Numbered from the stretch's first letter, positions 42,201 through 50,193 are shown. The stretch is DNA of 64,000 nt from Novosphingobium cyanobacteriorum (GCF_029436685.1 NZ_JAROCY010000020.1:1-64000); one strand, 5' to 3'. Translations and numbers: made by a program. The notes: generated by a model from the sequence alone, not told the origin.

Positions 42201-42877
42201 ACTACGTCAACCGCAACATGGTGGGCGCGGTGGTGGGCGTGCAGCCGTTCGGTGGGCGCGGACTTTCAGGCACCGGGCCCAAGGCGGGCGGTCCGCTTTA
42301 CCTGACGCGCCTTGCCCACGGAGCGCGCTGGAACGGCCCTCAGGGACAAGCGCCCGACAACCTGCGCAAGTTCGCCCATTGGCTGAACGCGCAAGGCCTG
42401 GCCGCGCTGGCCGAAGAGGCGCTGGCCCTGCCGACGCGGCTGGGCATCGTGATGGACCTGCCGGGCCCGGTGGGCGAGACCAGCCGCTATTCGCTTCATC
42501 CGCGCGGCACGCTGGCCCTGCAGGCGCGGACAGCCGAGGGCCTGTGGCGACAGGTCGCCGCCACGCTCGCCACGGGCAACGCCGCGCTGGTCATGCCGGG
42601 CAGCCCGGTGAGCGCGCGGCCGGCCGGCCTGCCCGCCGATCTGCCAATCGAATGGTCTGACGAAGGCCTCGCCACCGCACCCGGCATCGCCGCGGCGCTG
42701 GTGGAAGGCGACGCCCTCGCCGCCGCACAGTCCCTGGCGGCACGTGATGGCGCAGTGGTGCCGCTCCATGCCGAAACCGGCGGGTGCTATCCGCTGGACC
42801 TGCTGGTGGAAGAGCGCAGCACTTCGATCAACACCACCGCCGCAGGCGGCAACGCCAGCCTGATGGCGATGGCTTAA
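39290..42877 (+). CDS. putA: Bifunctional proline dehydrogenase / P5C dehydrogenase
   Basis: 1195 residues; oxidises proline to glutamate in two steps. Proline dehydrogenase TIM barrel at residues about 190-500 (SYDMLGEAALTAADA-like start, GPGISIKLSALHPRYSRAQ, DAEEADRLEISLDL, VRLVKGAYWDAEIKRAQ). Aldehyde dehydrogenase at about 590-1040 (GVVTCISPWNFPLAIFTGQ, FTGSTEVARAI, catalytic Cys in DSAGQRCSALRVL). C-terminal conserved lid ends STSINTTAAGGNASLMA. There is no N-terminal ribbon-helix-helix domain, consistent with a separate PutR. The linker near residue 560 contains a 21-bp tandem repeat (QSISTGLQSISTG). Start ATG 39290 or 39296. Confidence 0.95.
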   Translation: MRMNAASPFAAFAGPVGAQGALRAAITDACRRPEPDCVPPLIAAATVPGHLHAAIRATAMDLVGRLRSSHRPGAVQSLVHEYALSTPEGVALMCLAEALLRIPDTATRDALIRDKIAGGDWRGYLGMDRPLFVNAASWGLLLTGRLAQAEEADSLGGTLTRLLARAGEPVIRRAMDAAMRAMGEQFVCGETIEEALHRAAPREARGFAFSYDMLGEAALTAADAARYLADYEAAIHAIGTASAGRGPIAGPGISIKLSALHPRYSRAQSARVRSELLVRVADLCRLAKRYDIGLNIDAEEADRLEISLDLLEALALDPSMAGWNGLGFVVQAYQKRCPFVIDWIIDLARRSGRRIMVRLVKGAYWDAEIKRAQVDGLPGYPVYTRKPYTDVSYIACARKLLAARDVVFPQFATHNAQSVASVLHLAGPDFTPGDWEFQCLHGMGEALYDEVVGPDRLDRPCRVYAPVGTHETLLAYLVRRLLENGANSSFVNRIHDPAVPIEALAADPAAECERIEPTGTPHPLIPLPTDLYPGRANSTGLDLASETVLSDLAQSISTGLQSISTGSQPLLNPANHGDIVGHVTPMGEAEAREAASAVAAASPRWASLPVEKRAAILERAADLMQSRLPHLIGPIMREAGKTAANAIAEVREAIDFLRYYAQQARETLTGATPLGVVTCISPWNFPLAIFTGQVAAALATGNAVLAKPAEETPLIAQTAVAILHEAGVPHDVLRLVIGDGRIGAALVAACETSAVLFTGSTEVARAIQQSLAMRTDAQGRPIPLVAETGGQNVMIVDSSALPEQVVADVLASAFDSAGQRCSALRVLCLQEDIAERTLAMLRGAMAELVVGNPDRLSTDIGPVISAEAQAGIEQHVSAMAARGHAVWRLPLSEETAQGTYVAPTLIEIDSLADLSREVFGPVLHVLRYRARDLDALLKSVNDTGYGLTFGLHTRLDETVRRVCSVVEAGNHYVNRNMVGAVVGVQPFGGRGLSGTGPKAGGPLYLTRLAHGARWNGPQGQAPDNLRKFAHWLNAQGLAALAEEALALPTRLGIVMDLPGPVGETSRYSLHPRGTLALQARTAEGLWRQVAATLATGNAALVMPGSPVSARPAGLPADLPIEWSDEGLATAPGIAAALVEGDALAAAQSLAARDGAVVPLHAETGGCYPLDLLVEERSTSINTTAAGGNASLMAMA
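40947..40988 (+). repeat. 21-bp tandem duplication in the putA interdomain linker
   Basis: Copies of YTCAGTCGATCTCAAC begin at 40947 and 40968, period 21 bp, encoding SISTGLQ repeats in frame. Close relatives, in inverse orientation, lie between genes at 55935-55950 and 55956-55971. Confidence 0.7.
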
Positions 42878-42884
42878 CCGGGCG

Positions 42885-43997
42885 TCAGTCGCCCAGCTGG
42901 CTGAAATCCGTCAATGCCGCATCGCGCAGGCCGCGCCACACGTGCAGGGCCTGCACGGTTTCAGGCACGTCATGCACCCGCACCACGTGGCAGCCCGTGT
43001 CAAAGGCGCGCAGGGCCACGGCGAGCGAGCCGCCGAGCCGCTGGTGCGCAGGCGCTTCGTTGCTGAGCGCGCCGATCATCCGTTTGCGGCTGGCGCCAAA
43101 CAGGATCGGCTGGCCCAGCGCGTGGAGCAGCGGCAGCGCGTTGATCAGCGCGAGGTTCTCGGCCAGCGACTTGCCGAAGCCGATGCCCGGATCGAGCAGG
43201 ATCTTTTCCCGCGCGATGCCGCCCGCGATCGCCGCATCGCGCCGTTCGCGCAGTGCGTCGAACACATCCAGCACCACATCGGCATAGTCGCCATCGGCAT
43301 GCAGGTCACTGGCGTCGCCCGGCGCGTGCATCAGCACCACCGGCGCGCCCGAAGCGGCGACGATCTCCATGCTGCGCGGATCGTGGCGCAGGCCCGACAC
43401 ATCGTTGACGATGTGCGCACCCGCAGCCAGCGCCGCCTCGATCACGCTGGAACGGCGGCTGTCGATGGAAATTGCCGCCCCGCTGGCAGCCAGGCGCTCG
43501 ATCACCGGCACCACGCGCTTCAGCTCGTCACCTTCCCACACTGCGGGGGCATTGGGACGGGTGGATTCCCCGCCTACATCGATGATCGCCGCGCCCGCTT
43601 CCAGCATGGCGTGGGCATGGGCCAGCGCCTCGTCAGGCTTGTCGAGGAACTTGCCGCCATCGGAAAAACTGTCGGGCGTCACGTTGAGGATGCCCATGAC
43701 CTGCGGCTGATCAAGCCGCAGCGTGCGCGAACCAGCCTGCAGCGGGGGATGCGCGCGGCGCAGGTCCGCCCACTGTGCCTCGCCCTCGGCATGCAGGTTT
43801 CCCGGCAGGCAGGCCAGCGCCTCGGCCATGTTGGAAACGCTGGCCCGACGGCGGCTGATCACCCGGCCCCCTTCGCGCACGATCAGGGCAAAGCGGCTGG
43901 CATAGACCAGCCCGCCGGCCAGGCGGATAGCCTCACCCTCCTCGCTCTGCGGGCTTTCGGCAAGCGCGATGGGGCGAATGTAGAGCTGCTGGGTCAT
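42885..43997 (-). CDS. folP: Dihydropteroate synthase
   Basis: 370 residues. Joins p-aminobenzoate to the pterin in folate synthesis. Core motifs: VMGILNVTPDSFSDGGKF (about residue 100), IIDVGGESTRPNA, ISIDSRRSSVIEAALAAGAHIVNDVSG, LMHAPGD, and DPGIGFGKSLAENLALI. The catalytic domain begins near residue 95; the first 95 residues are an extension beyond the usual 280-residue enzyme. It is convergent with putA (7-bp gap) and downstream of ccrM, separated by a dispersed repeat. Confidence 0.93.
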   Translation of the reverse strand: MTQQLYIRPIALAESPQSEEGEAIRLAGGLVYASRFALIVREGGRVISRRRASVSNMAEALACLPGNLHAEGEAQWADLRRAHPPLQAGSRTLRLDQPQVMGILNVTPDSFSDGGKFLDKPDEALAHAHAMLEAGAAIIDVGGESTRPNAPAVWEGDELKRVVPVIERLAASGAAISIDSRRSSVIEAALAAGAHIVNDVSGLRHDPRSMEIVAASGAPVVLMHAPGDASDLHADGDYADVVLDVFDALRERRDAAIAGGIAREKILLDPGIGFGKSLAENLALINALPLLHALGQPILFGASRKRMIGALSNEAPAHQRLGGSLAVALRAFDTGCHVVRVHDVPETVQALHVWRGLRDAALTDFSQLGD

Positions 43998-44055
43998 GGC
44001 GGGGTGATACCGGAGAATTGTGGGCTTGGCACGTGTGGAGAGGCTGCGCTGTTAT

Positions 44056-44133
44056 GGTTCGACAAGCTCACCATGAGCGGTCTGCTTTTGGGATGCTATT
44101 TCCAACACCCGCTCATCCTGAGCCTGTCGAAGG
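44056..44133. repeat. Dispersed REP-like inverted repeat, copy 2
   Basis: Arms at 44056-44080 and 44109-44133 match those of the copy at 23879-23952 with few differences (for example CCATGAGCGG against CCACGAGCGG; GAGCCTGTCG against GAGCTTGTCG). The centres differ. It sits between folP and ccrM, which are on the same strand. Confidence 0.8.
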
Positions 44134-44160
44134 ATGCCTTCGCAACCTCGCCGACCAGCC

Positions 44161-45300
44161 TCAGTCCTCCACCGCCAGCAGGTAAAGCTGCCGCAGGGCG
44201 TCGATCGGCTTGACCTCGCCTTCATGCTCCACGTGCCAGAAAGTCCAGCCGTTGCACGAAGGTGCGCCCTGCAGCTTTGCGCCAAGCCCGTGGATCGAAC
44301 CCGTTTCAGCCTCGGCCTGCAGCGAACCATCGGCCCGCACGGTGGCGGTGAAGCGGCGCTTCTTGTCGAACACCTTTGCACCCGGGGCCAGCCAGCCGGA
44401 TTCCACCAGCGCGCCGAACGCCACCTTGGGCGCGCTGCGCTTTGATTGCATGGTGGCAAGTGCGGATTCATCAAGAGGCAGCGCCATCTCGATGCGCTCT
44501 TCCGCCACCTCGATATAGCTGTCCTCGCGCTCGCAGCCGATCCAGTCACGGCCAAGGCGCTTGGCCACCGCGCCGGTGGTGCCGGTGCCGAAGAACGGAT
44601 CGAGCACCACGTCGCCCTTGTTGGTGGTGGCCAGCATCACGCGATAGAGCAGCGCCTCCGGCTTCTGCGTCGGGTGCGCCTTGGTGCCGTTGCGCTTCAG
44701 CCGTTCCTGCCCGTTGCAGATCGGCAGGACCCAGTCAGACCGCATCTGCAGTTCATCGTTCAGCGTCTTCATCGCGCGATAGTTGAAGGTGTACTTCGAC
44801 TTCTCGCTCTTCGACGCCCAGATCAGCGTTTCATGCGCATTGGTGAAGCGGGTGCCCTTGAAGTTGGGCATCGGGTTCGCCTTGCGCCAGATGATGTCGT
44901 TGAGGATCCAGAAGCCCATGTCCTGCAGGATCGCGCCGACGCGGAAAATGTTGTGGTAGCTGCCGATCACCCAGATCGAACCATCGGTCTTCAGCAGCCG
45001 CCGCGCCTCGGCCAGCCATTCGCGGGTGAACGTGTCATAGGCGGCAAAGCTGGAGAACTTGTCCCAATCGTTGGTCACCGCATCCACATGGCTGCCATCG
45101 GGGCGCGCCAGATCGCCGCCCAGCTGCAGGTTGTAGGGCGGATCGGCGAAGATCATGTCGATCGAGGCATCGGGCAGGCTGCGCATCATCTCGATGCAGT
45201 CACCGCGCAGGATGCGGTTTACCGGCAGGACGCGCGCCTTCACCGCCTTGTCGGGCGCTGCCCTGAGTGCGCGAGCCTTTTCCTTTACCAAAGCGACCAT
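44161..45300 (-). CDS. ccrM: Cell-cycle DNA adenine methyltransferase CcrM (GANTC)
   Basis: 379 residues from ATG 45300. Beta-class N6-adenine methylase: catalytic motif IV FADPPYNLQLGG near residue 48 comes before the SAM motif VVLDPFFGTGTTGAVAKRLGRDWIGCE near 240, as the class requires. Target-recognition region between (WRKANPMPNFKGTRFTNAHETLIW is typical). The C-terminal 90 residues (NGWTFWHVEHEGEVKPI) are the DNA-binding RAMA domain found in CcrM. It methylates GANTC in Caulobacter and relatives. The DNA just upstream has eight GANTC sites in 143 bp. An ATG at 45333 would add 11 residues. Confidence 0.92.
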   Translation of the reverse strand: MVALVKEKARALRAAPDKAVKARVLPVNRILRGDCIEMMRSLPDASIDMIFADPPYNLQLGGDLARPDGSHVDAVTNDWDKFSSFAAYDTFTREWLAEARRLLKTDGSIWVIGSYHNIFRVGAILQDMGFWILNDIIWRKANPMPNFKGTRFTNAHETLIWASKSEKSKYTFNYRAMKTLNDELQMRSDWVLPICNGQERLKRNGTKAHPTQKPEALLYRVMLATTNKGDVVLDPFFGTGTTGAVAKRLGRDWIGCEREDSYIEVAEERIEMALPLDESALATMQSKRSAPKVAFGALVESGWLAPGAKVFDKKRRFTATVRADGSLQAEAETGSIHGLGAKLQGAPSCNGWTFWHVEHEGEVKPIDALRQLYLLAVED

Positions 45301-45337
45301 GTCCGTCCTGCAAACCCTGTGGATAAAGACCACAAGT

Positions 45338-45480
45338 GAATCATCGCGGACTCGCCGTCAAGCCACGACTCGCGGACTTCTGCGGAGTCACGCAGGAGAA
45401 CGGAACGAGTCCGGCACCACATGTTGAGTCCTTTGGCGCAATGCGGACTCAATATCTGGTGGGTGTATCCCGGCGGACTC
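45338..45480. promoter_or_regulatory. Cluster of eight GANTC methylation sites before ccrM
   Basis: GANTC at 45338, 45349, 45367, 45385, 45407, 45426, 45446 and 45476, mostly 18-22 bp apart. For DNA of this composition one site per roughly 300 bp would be expected. The cluster covers the 38-180 bp upstream of the ccrM start, where the promoter should be. It is likely a methylation-state switch acting through GcrA or directly on RNA polymerase. Confidence 0.8.
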
Positions 45481-45556
45481 AGGCGCGAATTTTTTGTCTG
45501 CACAGGTTGCCCACCCCGCTGCGACCAGCCTCGCCTGTGGCTCGGCAAGTCTCGCT

Positions 45557-45587
45557 CCCCTCCCGCTTGCGGGAGGGGTTGGGGGTT
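45557..45587. repeat. GC-rich hairpin repeat (CCCCTCCCGC/GCGGGAGGGG)
   Basis: Perfect 10-bp arms at 45557-45566 and 45569-45578 with a 2-nt TT loop, followed by GTTGGGGGT. It resembles a second dispersed repeat type; a related sequence appears in the E2 gene near 58581-58613. It sits 24 bp beyond the L,D-transpeptidase stop and could also stabilise that mRNA end. Confidence 0.6.
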
Positions 45588-45610
45588 AGCATTGGGGGCG
45601 CAACACAGCC

Positions 45611-46711
45611 TCAGGCCACGAAATCGACCTGCGTCTTCGTGGACACCATCCCCGCCAGCCTGGCCGCGTCCCAGTTGGTCAGGCGAACGCAGCCGTGGCT
45701 CTCGGTATGGCCGATGCTGGCCGGCTCGGTGGTGCCATGGATGCCGTAATGCTCTTTCGACAGGTCTATCCAGACAACGCCCACCGGGCTGTTGGGGCCG
45801 GGCGGCAGCATCGCATCGGGCTTGGCGTCGGAAACGTCCCAGAACAGCTTGGGATTGTAATGAAACTTGGGGTTGCGATCGACGGCCAGGATCTTCCAAC
45901 GGCCCAGCGGCAGCGGATCGCGCTCCGAGCCGGTGGTCACCGTGAACAGGCCGATCAGCTTGCCATCGGCGTCAAAGGCCTTGAGCGTGCCTTCTCCCTT
46001 GCTGACCACGATCCGGGCGGCGGGAGGTGCATTGGTGCCCACGCCCAAGCTGGCAAGCGTGGCCGCCCAGGCCGGATTTTCCGTGCGCGCGGGATCGATG
46101 AAGTCCGCGCCCACGTTGGGCACGCGGATGGTCTGGCCTGCAGAATAGGCGGCAGGCTGCTGTGTTGCGGGATCGGCCCCGGCATTCAGCGCGCGCAGCA
46201 CTTCCGGCGTGGTGTGAAAGCGCTCGGCCAGCTTCTCCTCAAGGCTGGCATAGCCCAACGCCGGCAGCTTTGATTTGGCGACCGCATCCTGTGGCAGCGG
46301 GGCGAATGGCCCTGCGGCGAAATCGGCGGGGATGGTGACCAGCCGTGTGGCGGGCACTTCCTTCTGCACACCCACCAGCGCGCGACGGGTGGCATCATCG
46401 AAGTCACCCGTCTGCGGCAGGTTCATCGCCTGCTGAAAGCCCATCACGGCGTTGCGGGTGGGAAGGCTCATCCGGCCATCCACCACACCCGGCGAGAAGC
46501 CGGCCCGGTCCAGCATCACCTGCGCCTGCATCAACGGGCGCGGCTGGTCTTCGGGCGGCGCGGTGGCGTCGTCCTGGCTGGCCATGCTGTCGGCGCCGTC
46601 GTTGTCGGCCTCGGCACTGGCAGTGGGCTGGTCGGGGCTCTGGCCGGTGCCGTTGGAATTGCAGGCAGCAAGCGCAAGGCACAGCGCTGTGCCAATCAGG
46701 TGTTTTGTCAT
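45611..46711 (-). CDS. L,D-transpeptidase lipoprotein with peptidoglycan-binding domain
   Basis: 366 residues from ATG 46711, giving lipoprotein signal MTKHLIGTALCLALAACNSN (lipobox LAAC). A Ser/Asp/Glu-rich spacer follows, then a peptidoglycan-binding domain (LMQAQVMLDRAGFSPGVVDG, then TRNAVMGFQQAMNL), and the YkuD catalytic domain (residues about 240-360) with HGTTEPASIGHTESHGCVRLTNWDA, including the catalytic Cys of SHGCVR. These enzymes form 3-3 peptide cross-links or attach proteins to peptidoglycan. Upstream neighbour thiE lies 46 bp away on the same strand. Confidence 0.9.
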   Translation of the reverse strand: MTKHLIGTALCLALAACNSNGTGQSPDQPTASAEADNDGADSMASQDDATAPPEDQPRPLMQAQVMLDRAGFSPGVVDGRMSLPTRNAVMGFQQAMNLPQTGDFDDATRRALVGVQKEVPATRLVTIPADFAAGPFAPLPQDAVAKSKLPALGYASLEEKLAERFHTTPEVLRALNAGADPATQQPAAYSAGQTIRVPNVGADFIDPARTENPAWAATLASLGVGTNAPPAARIVVSKGEGTLKAFDADGKLIGLFTVTTGSERDPLPLGRWKILAVDRNPKFHYNPKLFWDVSDAKPDAMLPPGPNSPVGVVWIDLSKEHYGIHGTTEPASIGHTESHGCVRLTNWDAARLAGMVSTKTQVDFVA

Positions 46712-46757
46712 TGAGGCTCCGGGGGAGGATGGACCCGGAGATGAAAGCCCTGGCTGC

Positions 46758-47411
46758 TCAGTCGGTTCCAGCGGCCTCGGCATGCGCCCTGGCAATCGCG
46801 GCGGCGAAGGCGCTCACGGCCTCGGCCTCGTCGCCTCCCCACACGGCATTGCTCACGGCAAGGAAGTCAGCCCCTGCCGCCACGAGCGGACCGCAGTTTT
46901 CAGGGGTGATGCCGCCAATCGCAACGCAGGGCAGCTCAAACAGCGAAGACCACCATGTCAGCAATTCCGGCTCGGGCCGGTGCTTGGTCTCCTTGGTGTT
47001 GCTGGGGAAAAACGCGCCGAAGGCAACGTAGTCCGCCCCGCCCTCGCCCGCTTCCATGGCCAGATGGCGGCTGTCGTGGCAGGTCACGCCGATCTGTGCT
47101 TCGCGGCCAAGGCGCTGGCGTGCTTCGGCAACCGATCCGTCCTCCTGCCCCAGATGGACGCCATCGGCACCGATGCGCTTTGCCAGGCTGATGGAATCAT
47201 TGACGATGAAGGCAACCTCGCGGTCCGCGCAGATCTTTTGCAGCGGCTCCGCCAGCTTGACCGCGGTGTGCTCGTCCACGTTCTTCACGCGGAACTGGAA
47301 TGCGGCGACCGGGCCGGCATCGAGCGCGCGTTCGAGCCGCGCGGGGAAGTCGCCGGAAACGTCGAGAGGGGAGATCAGGTAGAGCTGGCAGGCGGGAGTG
47401 GTCATGGCCAA
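46758..47411 (-). CDS. thiE: Thiamine-phosphate synthase
   Basis: 217 residues (a second ATG two codons in). TIM barrel joining the pyrimidine and thiazole halves of thiamine. Motifs: FQFRVKNVDEHTAVKLAEPL, FIVNDSISLAKRIGADGVHLGQED, IGVTCHDSRHLAMEAGEGGADYVAFGAFFPSNTK and VAIGGITPENCGPLVAAGADFLAV. No TPP riboswitch fits in the 77-bp upstream gap. The divergent neighbour is a small lipoprotein. Confidence 0.92.
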   Translation of the reverse strand: MAMTTPACQLYLISPLDVSGDFPARLERALDAGPVAAFQFRVKNVDEHTAVKLAEPLQKICADREVAFIVNDSISLAKRIGADGVHLGQEDGSVAEARQRLGREAQIGVTCHDSRHLAMEAGEGGADYVAFGAFFPSNTKETKHRPEPELLTWWSSLFELPCVAIGGITPENCGPLVAAGADFLAVSNAVWGGDEAEAVSAFAAAIARAHAEAAGTD

Positions 47412-47488
47412 ACGCCCTACTCCGCCCGTGGCGCGTCCGCAATCGGCGCGTTCTGGAACGGTTCAGTCGGCCATGCCATTGTGGGGGC

Positions 47489-47872
47489 ATGAACAGGCTT
47501 TCGATCATCGCCGCCGCCAGCGCCTCGCTCCTGATCGCAGGGTGCGCCACTGTCCCGCCACCCGTGCGCAGCGATGGCTTCGCCATGCTGCATGAAGCCA
47601 CGCGGGTCGGCCCGCTGACCGTAAGGCCCGAAGCCGTGCGCGAGGACAGCCGCTGCCCCATGAATGCGCGCTGCATCTGGGCCGGGCGCGTGGTGATCGA
47701 CGCAAGCGTGAAGGAAGGCGATCGCTGGATCCCGCGCAGCCTGGTGTTGGGCGAACCGGCGCTCACCACCGATGGCGAGGTGATGCTGGACAGCGTGGAG
47801 CCGCCGACGCGGACCGACACGCCGATCCGCGCGCAGGACTATCGCTTCCACTTCAGCTGGAAAGGCCGCTAG
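47489..47872 (+). CDS. Small lipoprotein of unknown function
   Basis: 127 residues. Lipoprotein signal MNRLSIIAAASASLLIAGCA (lipobox IAGC). The mature domain is beta-rich with paired cysteines (REDSRCPMNARCIWAGRVVID) and the ending YRFHFSWKGR. The RCPxxxxCxWxG pattern recurs in a widespread uncharacterised lipoprotein group. Divergent from thiE; a strong hairpin follows it. Confidence 0.75.
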   Translation: MNRLSIIAAASASLLIAGCATVPPPVRSDGFAMLHEATRVGPLTVRPEAVREDSRCPMNARCIWAGRVVIDASVKEGDRWIPRSLVLGEPALTTDGEVMLDSVEPPTRTDTPIRAQDYRFHFSWKGR

Positions 47873-47889
47873 AGCCTGATAACGAAGAC

Positions 47890-47919
47890 GCCCCGCCCCC
47901 GGTTGCCGGGGTGCGGGGC
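47890..47919 (+). terminator. Hairpin after the small lipoprotein gene
   Basis: Thirteen-base arms GCCCCGCCCCCGG and CGGGGTGCGGGGC (12 of 13 paired) with a TTGC loop, 17 bp after the stop, followed by GGCCTTTCTCC. The T-run is poor, but the stem is very stable. Confidence 0.65.
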
Positions 47920-47979
47920 GGCCTTTCTCCATCCTCACGCAACTGTTGCGATTCCCTTGGCGGGGAACCGGTTAAGGAT

Positions 47980-48888
47980 TTACGCAGCGACCGCGGCGGT
48001 CTTCTGCGTGGAACCCTTGAAAATCTCGTCGATCGCAGCGCCGAGCGAAGCGTCGAACTCGGCGTCGGTCATCTGCGCGCGCAGGTCTTCCAGCAGGGCG
48101 CGGCTGAAGCTGGCGATGATGCCGGCGTTCTTGGCCAGTTCCACGCAGGCTTCGGGGCGCTTGAACCCGCCCGACAGTGCAACCACGCGCAGCACCTTGG
48201 GGTGCGAGACCAGCGGGTCGAACGTGCCCGCCACCACCGGCAGCGACAGCTTGAGCATGACCTTCTGCCCTTCCGGCAGGGCGTCGAGGTTCTTGAGAAT
48301 TTCCGCGAGCAGGATCGTGTCGCACTCGGCGCGGGTCTCGCTCTTGATGTTCACTTCCGGCTCGATGATCGGCATCATGCCGTGGCCGAGCACCTGCGCG
48401 CCAACCTCGAACTGCTGCTTCACCACCGCAGCGATGCCTTCGGCATTGGCGGAGTTGATCACCGAGCGTTCCTTGGTGCCGAACACGCCCAGCGCCTTCG
48501 AACGGACCAGCAGCGCGTCGAGCGTGGGCATCGGCTTCATCAGCTGCACGCCGTTGGCCTCGTCTTCCAGGCCCTTGTCGATCTTGATGAACGGCACCAC
48601 GCCCTTGGCGATGAGCGCGGCAGGAACCGCCGTGCCATCAACATCGCCATCCATGGTGCGTTCGAACAGGATCGCGCCGATCACCTTTTCACCGGTGAAT
48701 GCGGGCGACTTGATGATCCGCGCGCGCATCGCGTGGATCAGGCCGAACATTTCCTCTTCGGTGCTCCATGCGCCTTCCGTCACGCCGTAGCCGGCCAATG
48801 CCTTGGGCGTCGATCCGCCGCTCTGGTCCAGCGCGGCGATGAACCCGTTACCCGCGGCCATCTTCTCGGTCATTTCGGCAAAGTTCAT
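47980..48888 (-). CDS. fda: Class I fructose-bisphosphate aldolase
   Basis: 302 residues from ATG 48888 (upstream in-frame extension overlaps the promoter). Cleaves fructose 1,6-bisphosphate. Motifs: MAAGNGFIAALDQSGGSTPKALAGYG, FERTMDGDVDG, VVPFIKIDKGLEDE, IIEPEVNIKSETRAECD, and VMLKLSLPVV with the Schiff-base Lys, all typical of the bacterial class I (Fda) group. It follows pgk on the same strand, with its own likely promoter. Confidence 0.92.
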   Translation of the reverse strand: MNFAEMTEKMAAGNGFIAALDQSGGSTPKALAGYGVTEGAWSTEEEMFGLIHAMRARIIKSPAFTGEKVIGAILFERTMDGDVDGTAVPAALIAKGVVPFIKIDKGLEDEANGVQLMKPMPTLDALLVRSKALGVFGTKERSVINSANAEGIAAVVKQQFEVGAQVLGHGMMPIIEPEVNIKSETRAECDTILLAEILKNLDALPEGQKVMLKLSLPVVAGTFDPLVSHPKVLRVVALSGGFKRPEACVELAKNAGIIASFSRALLEDLRAQMTDAEFDASLGAAIDEIFKGSTQKTAAVAA

Positions 48889-48950
48889 GGGGCTTCCTGT
48901 TCCTGTTGCGGCCCATCGCGATGGGGCCATGCATACCTATGCGCAAACGC

Positions 48951-48979
48951 TCCATAAACAGGCGCGGGTTGCAGTGCAA
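48951..48979 (-). promoter_or_regulatory. Candidate promoter of fda
   Basis: On the minus strand TTGCAC (48979-48974), 17 bp, TATGGA (48956-48951), ending 62 bp before the fda ATG. The -35 lies inside the 12-mer TGTTGCACTGCA (48981-48970), which is repeated upstream of tkt at 53854-53843. Confidence 0.4.
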
Positions 48980-48989
48980 CATCCGCGCC
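48961..48989 (-). terminator. Hairpin after pgk
   Basis: GGCGCGG/CCGCGCC outer stem and GTTGCA/TGCAAC inner stem with a 1-nt loop and a 2-nt bulge, 17 bp beyond the pgk stop on the minus strand. No T-run follows. It may terminate pgk weakly, and it overlaps the proposed fda promoter. Confidence 0.45.
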
Positions 48990-49005
48990 TGCCTTTGATG
49001 CGAAA

Positions 49006-50193
49006 TTATTGCTCCAGAGCGGCGACGCCGGGCAATTCCTTGCCCTCCATCCATTCCAGGAACGCGCCACCGGCGGTGGAGATATAGGTGAAGTCACCCG
49101 CCACACCCGCGTGGTTCAGCGCGGCAACGGTATCCCCGCCGCCAGCGACCGAAACCAGAGAGCCTTCCTTGCTCAGCGCTGCCGCGGTGCGGGCCAGCGC
49201 CACGGTGGCGGCATCGAATGGCGCCATTTCGAACGCACCCATCGGCCCGTTCCACACCAGCGTCCTGCAGGTCTTCAGCACGTCGCCCAGCGCCTCGACC
49301 GCTGTCGGCCCCACGTCGAGGATCATCTCGTCAGCGGCGACTTCGTGCACGTTGCAGGTGCGAAGGGAGGCCGGGTTGGCGGCGAATTCCTTGGACACGA
49401 CCACGTCATAGGGCAGGTGCACGGTACAGCCGGCCTTGTCCGCATGGTCGAGGATTTCCTCGGCGGTCGCCTTCAGGTCATGCTCGCACAGCGACTTGCC
49501 AACGTCCACGTCCCGCGCGGCGAGGAAGGTGTTGGCCATGCCGCCACCGATGATCAGGTGATCGACCTTGGACACGAGATGCTTGAGCACATCCAGCTTT
49601 GTCGAGACCTTGGCCCCGCCGACCACGGCCGCCACCGGCCGCTCCGGTGCGCCCAACGCCTTTTCCAGCGCCTTCAGCTCCGCTTCCATGGCCCGGCCGG
49701 CATAGGCCGGTAGCGCGCGGGCCAGCCCCTCGGTGGAGGCATGGGCACGATGCGCGGCCGAGAAGGCGTCGTTGACATAGAGATCGCCCAGCGCGGCAAA
49801 GCGTTCGATCACCGCCGGATCGTTCGTTTCCTCGCCGCCAAAGAAGCGGGTGTTCTCAAGCACGGCCACATCGCCCGGGGCCAGCTTGGCCACGGCCTCG
49901 GCCGCGCCTTCCCAGTCGATGTACTGCACCGGACGGCCCAGCACGCCGGCCAGCGGCTCGGCCAGCTTGTTGAGCGAGAATTCATCGGAAGGCTGCCCGT
50001 TGGGCCGGCCGAAGTGCGCCAGCACCAGCACCTTCGCACCCTTGTCCGCCAGCTCGGCCAGCGTGGGCACCGCGGCGCGCAGGCGGGTGTCGTCGGTCAC
50101 CCTGCCATCGGCCATGGGCACGTTCAGGTCCTCGCGCACCAGCACGGCCTTGCCCGCCACGTCGCCAATGTCGTCCAGCGTCTTGAAGCTCAT
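49006..50193 (-). CDS. pgk: Phosphoglycerate kinase
   Basis: 395 residues from ATG 50193, beginning MSFKTLDDIGDVAGKAVLVR, then EDLNVPMADGRVTDDTRLRA, the usual start. Further motifs: VLVLAHFGRPNGQP, DLYVNDAFSAAHRAHAST, VAAVVGGAKVSTKLDVLKHL, and the C-terminal nucleotide-binding VSVAGGGDTVAALNHAG. Standard length. The ATG overlaps the stop of the MOSC gene (ATGA). Confidence 0.96.
   Translation of the reverse strand: MSFKTLDDIGDVAGKAVLVREDLNVPMADGRVTDDTRLRAAVPTLAELADKGAKVLVLAHFGRPNGQPSDEFSLNKLAEPLAGVLGRPVQYIDWEGAAEAVAKLAPGDVAVLENTRFFGGEETNDPAVIERFAALGDLYVNDAFSAAHRAHASTEGLARALPAYAGRAMEAELKALEKALGAPERPVAAVVGGAKVSTKLDVLKHLVSKVDHLIIGGGMANTFLAARDVDVGKSLCEHDLKATAEEILDHADKAGCTVHLPYDVVVSKEFAANPASLRTCNVHEVAADEMILDVGPTAVEALGDVLKTCRTLVWNGPMGAFEMAPFDAATVALARTAAALSKEGSLVSVAGGGDTVAALNHAGVAGDFTYISTAGGAFLEWMEGKELPGVAALEQ

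Noticed and set aside
47412..47488. TPP riboswitch before thiE
   Set aside because: The gap is only 77 bp, with no THI-box sequences.
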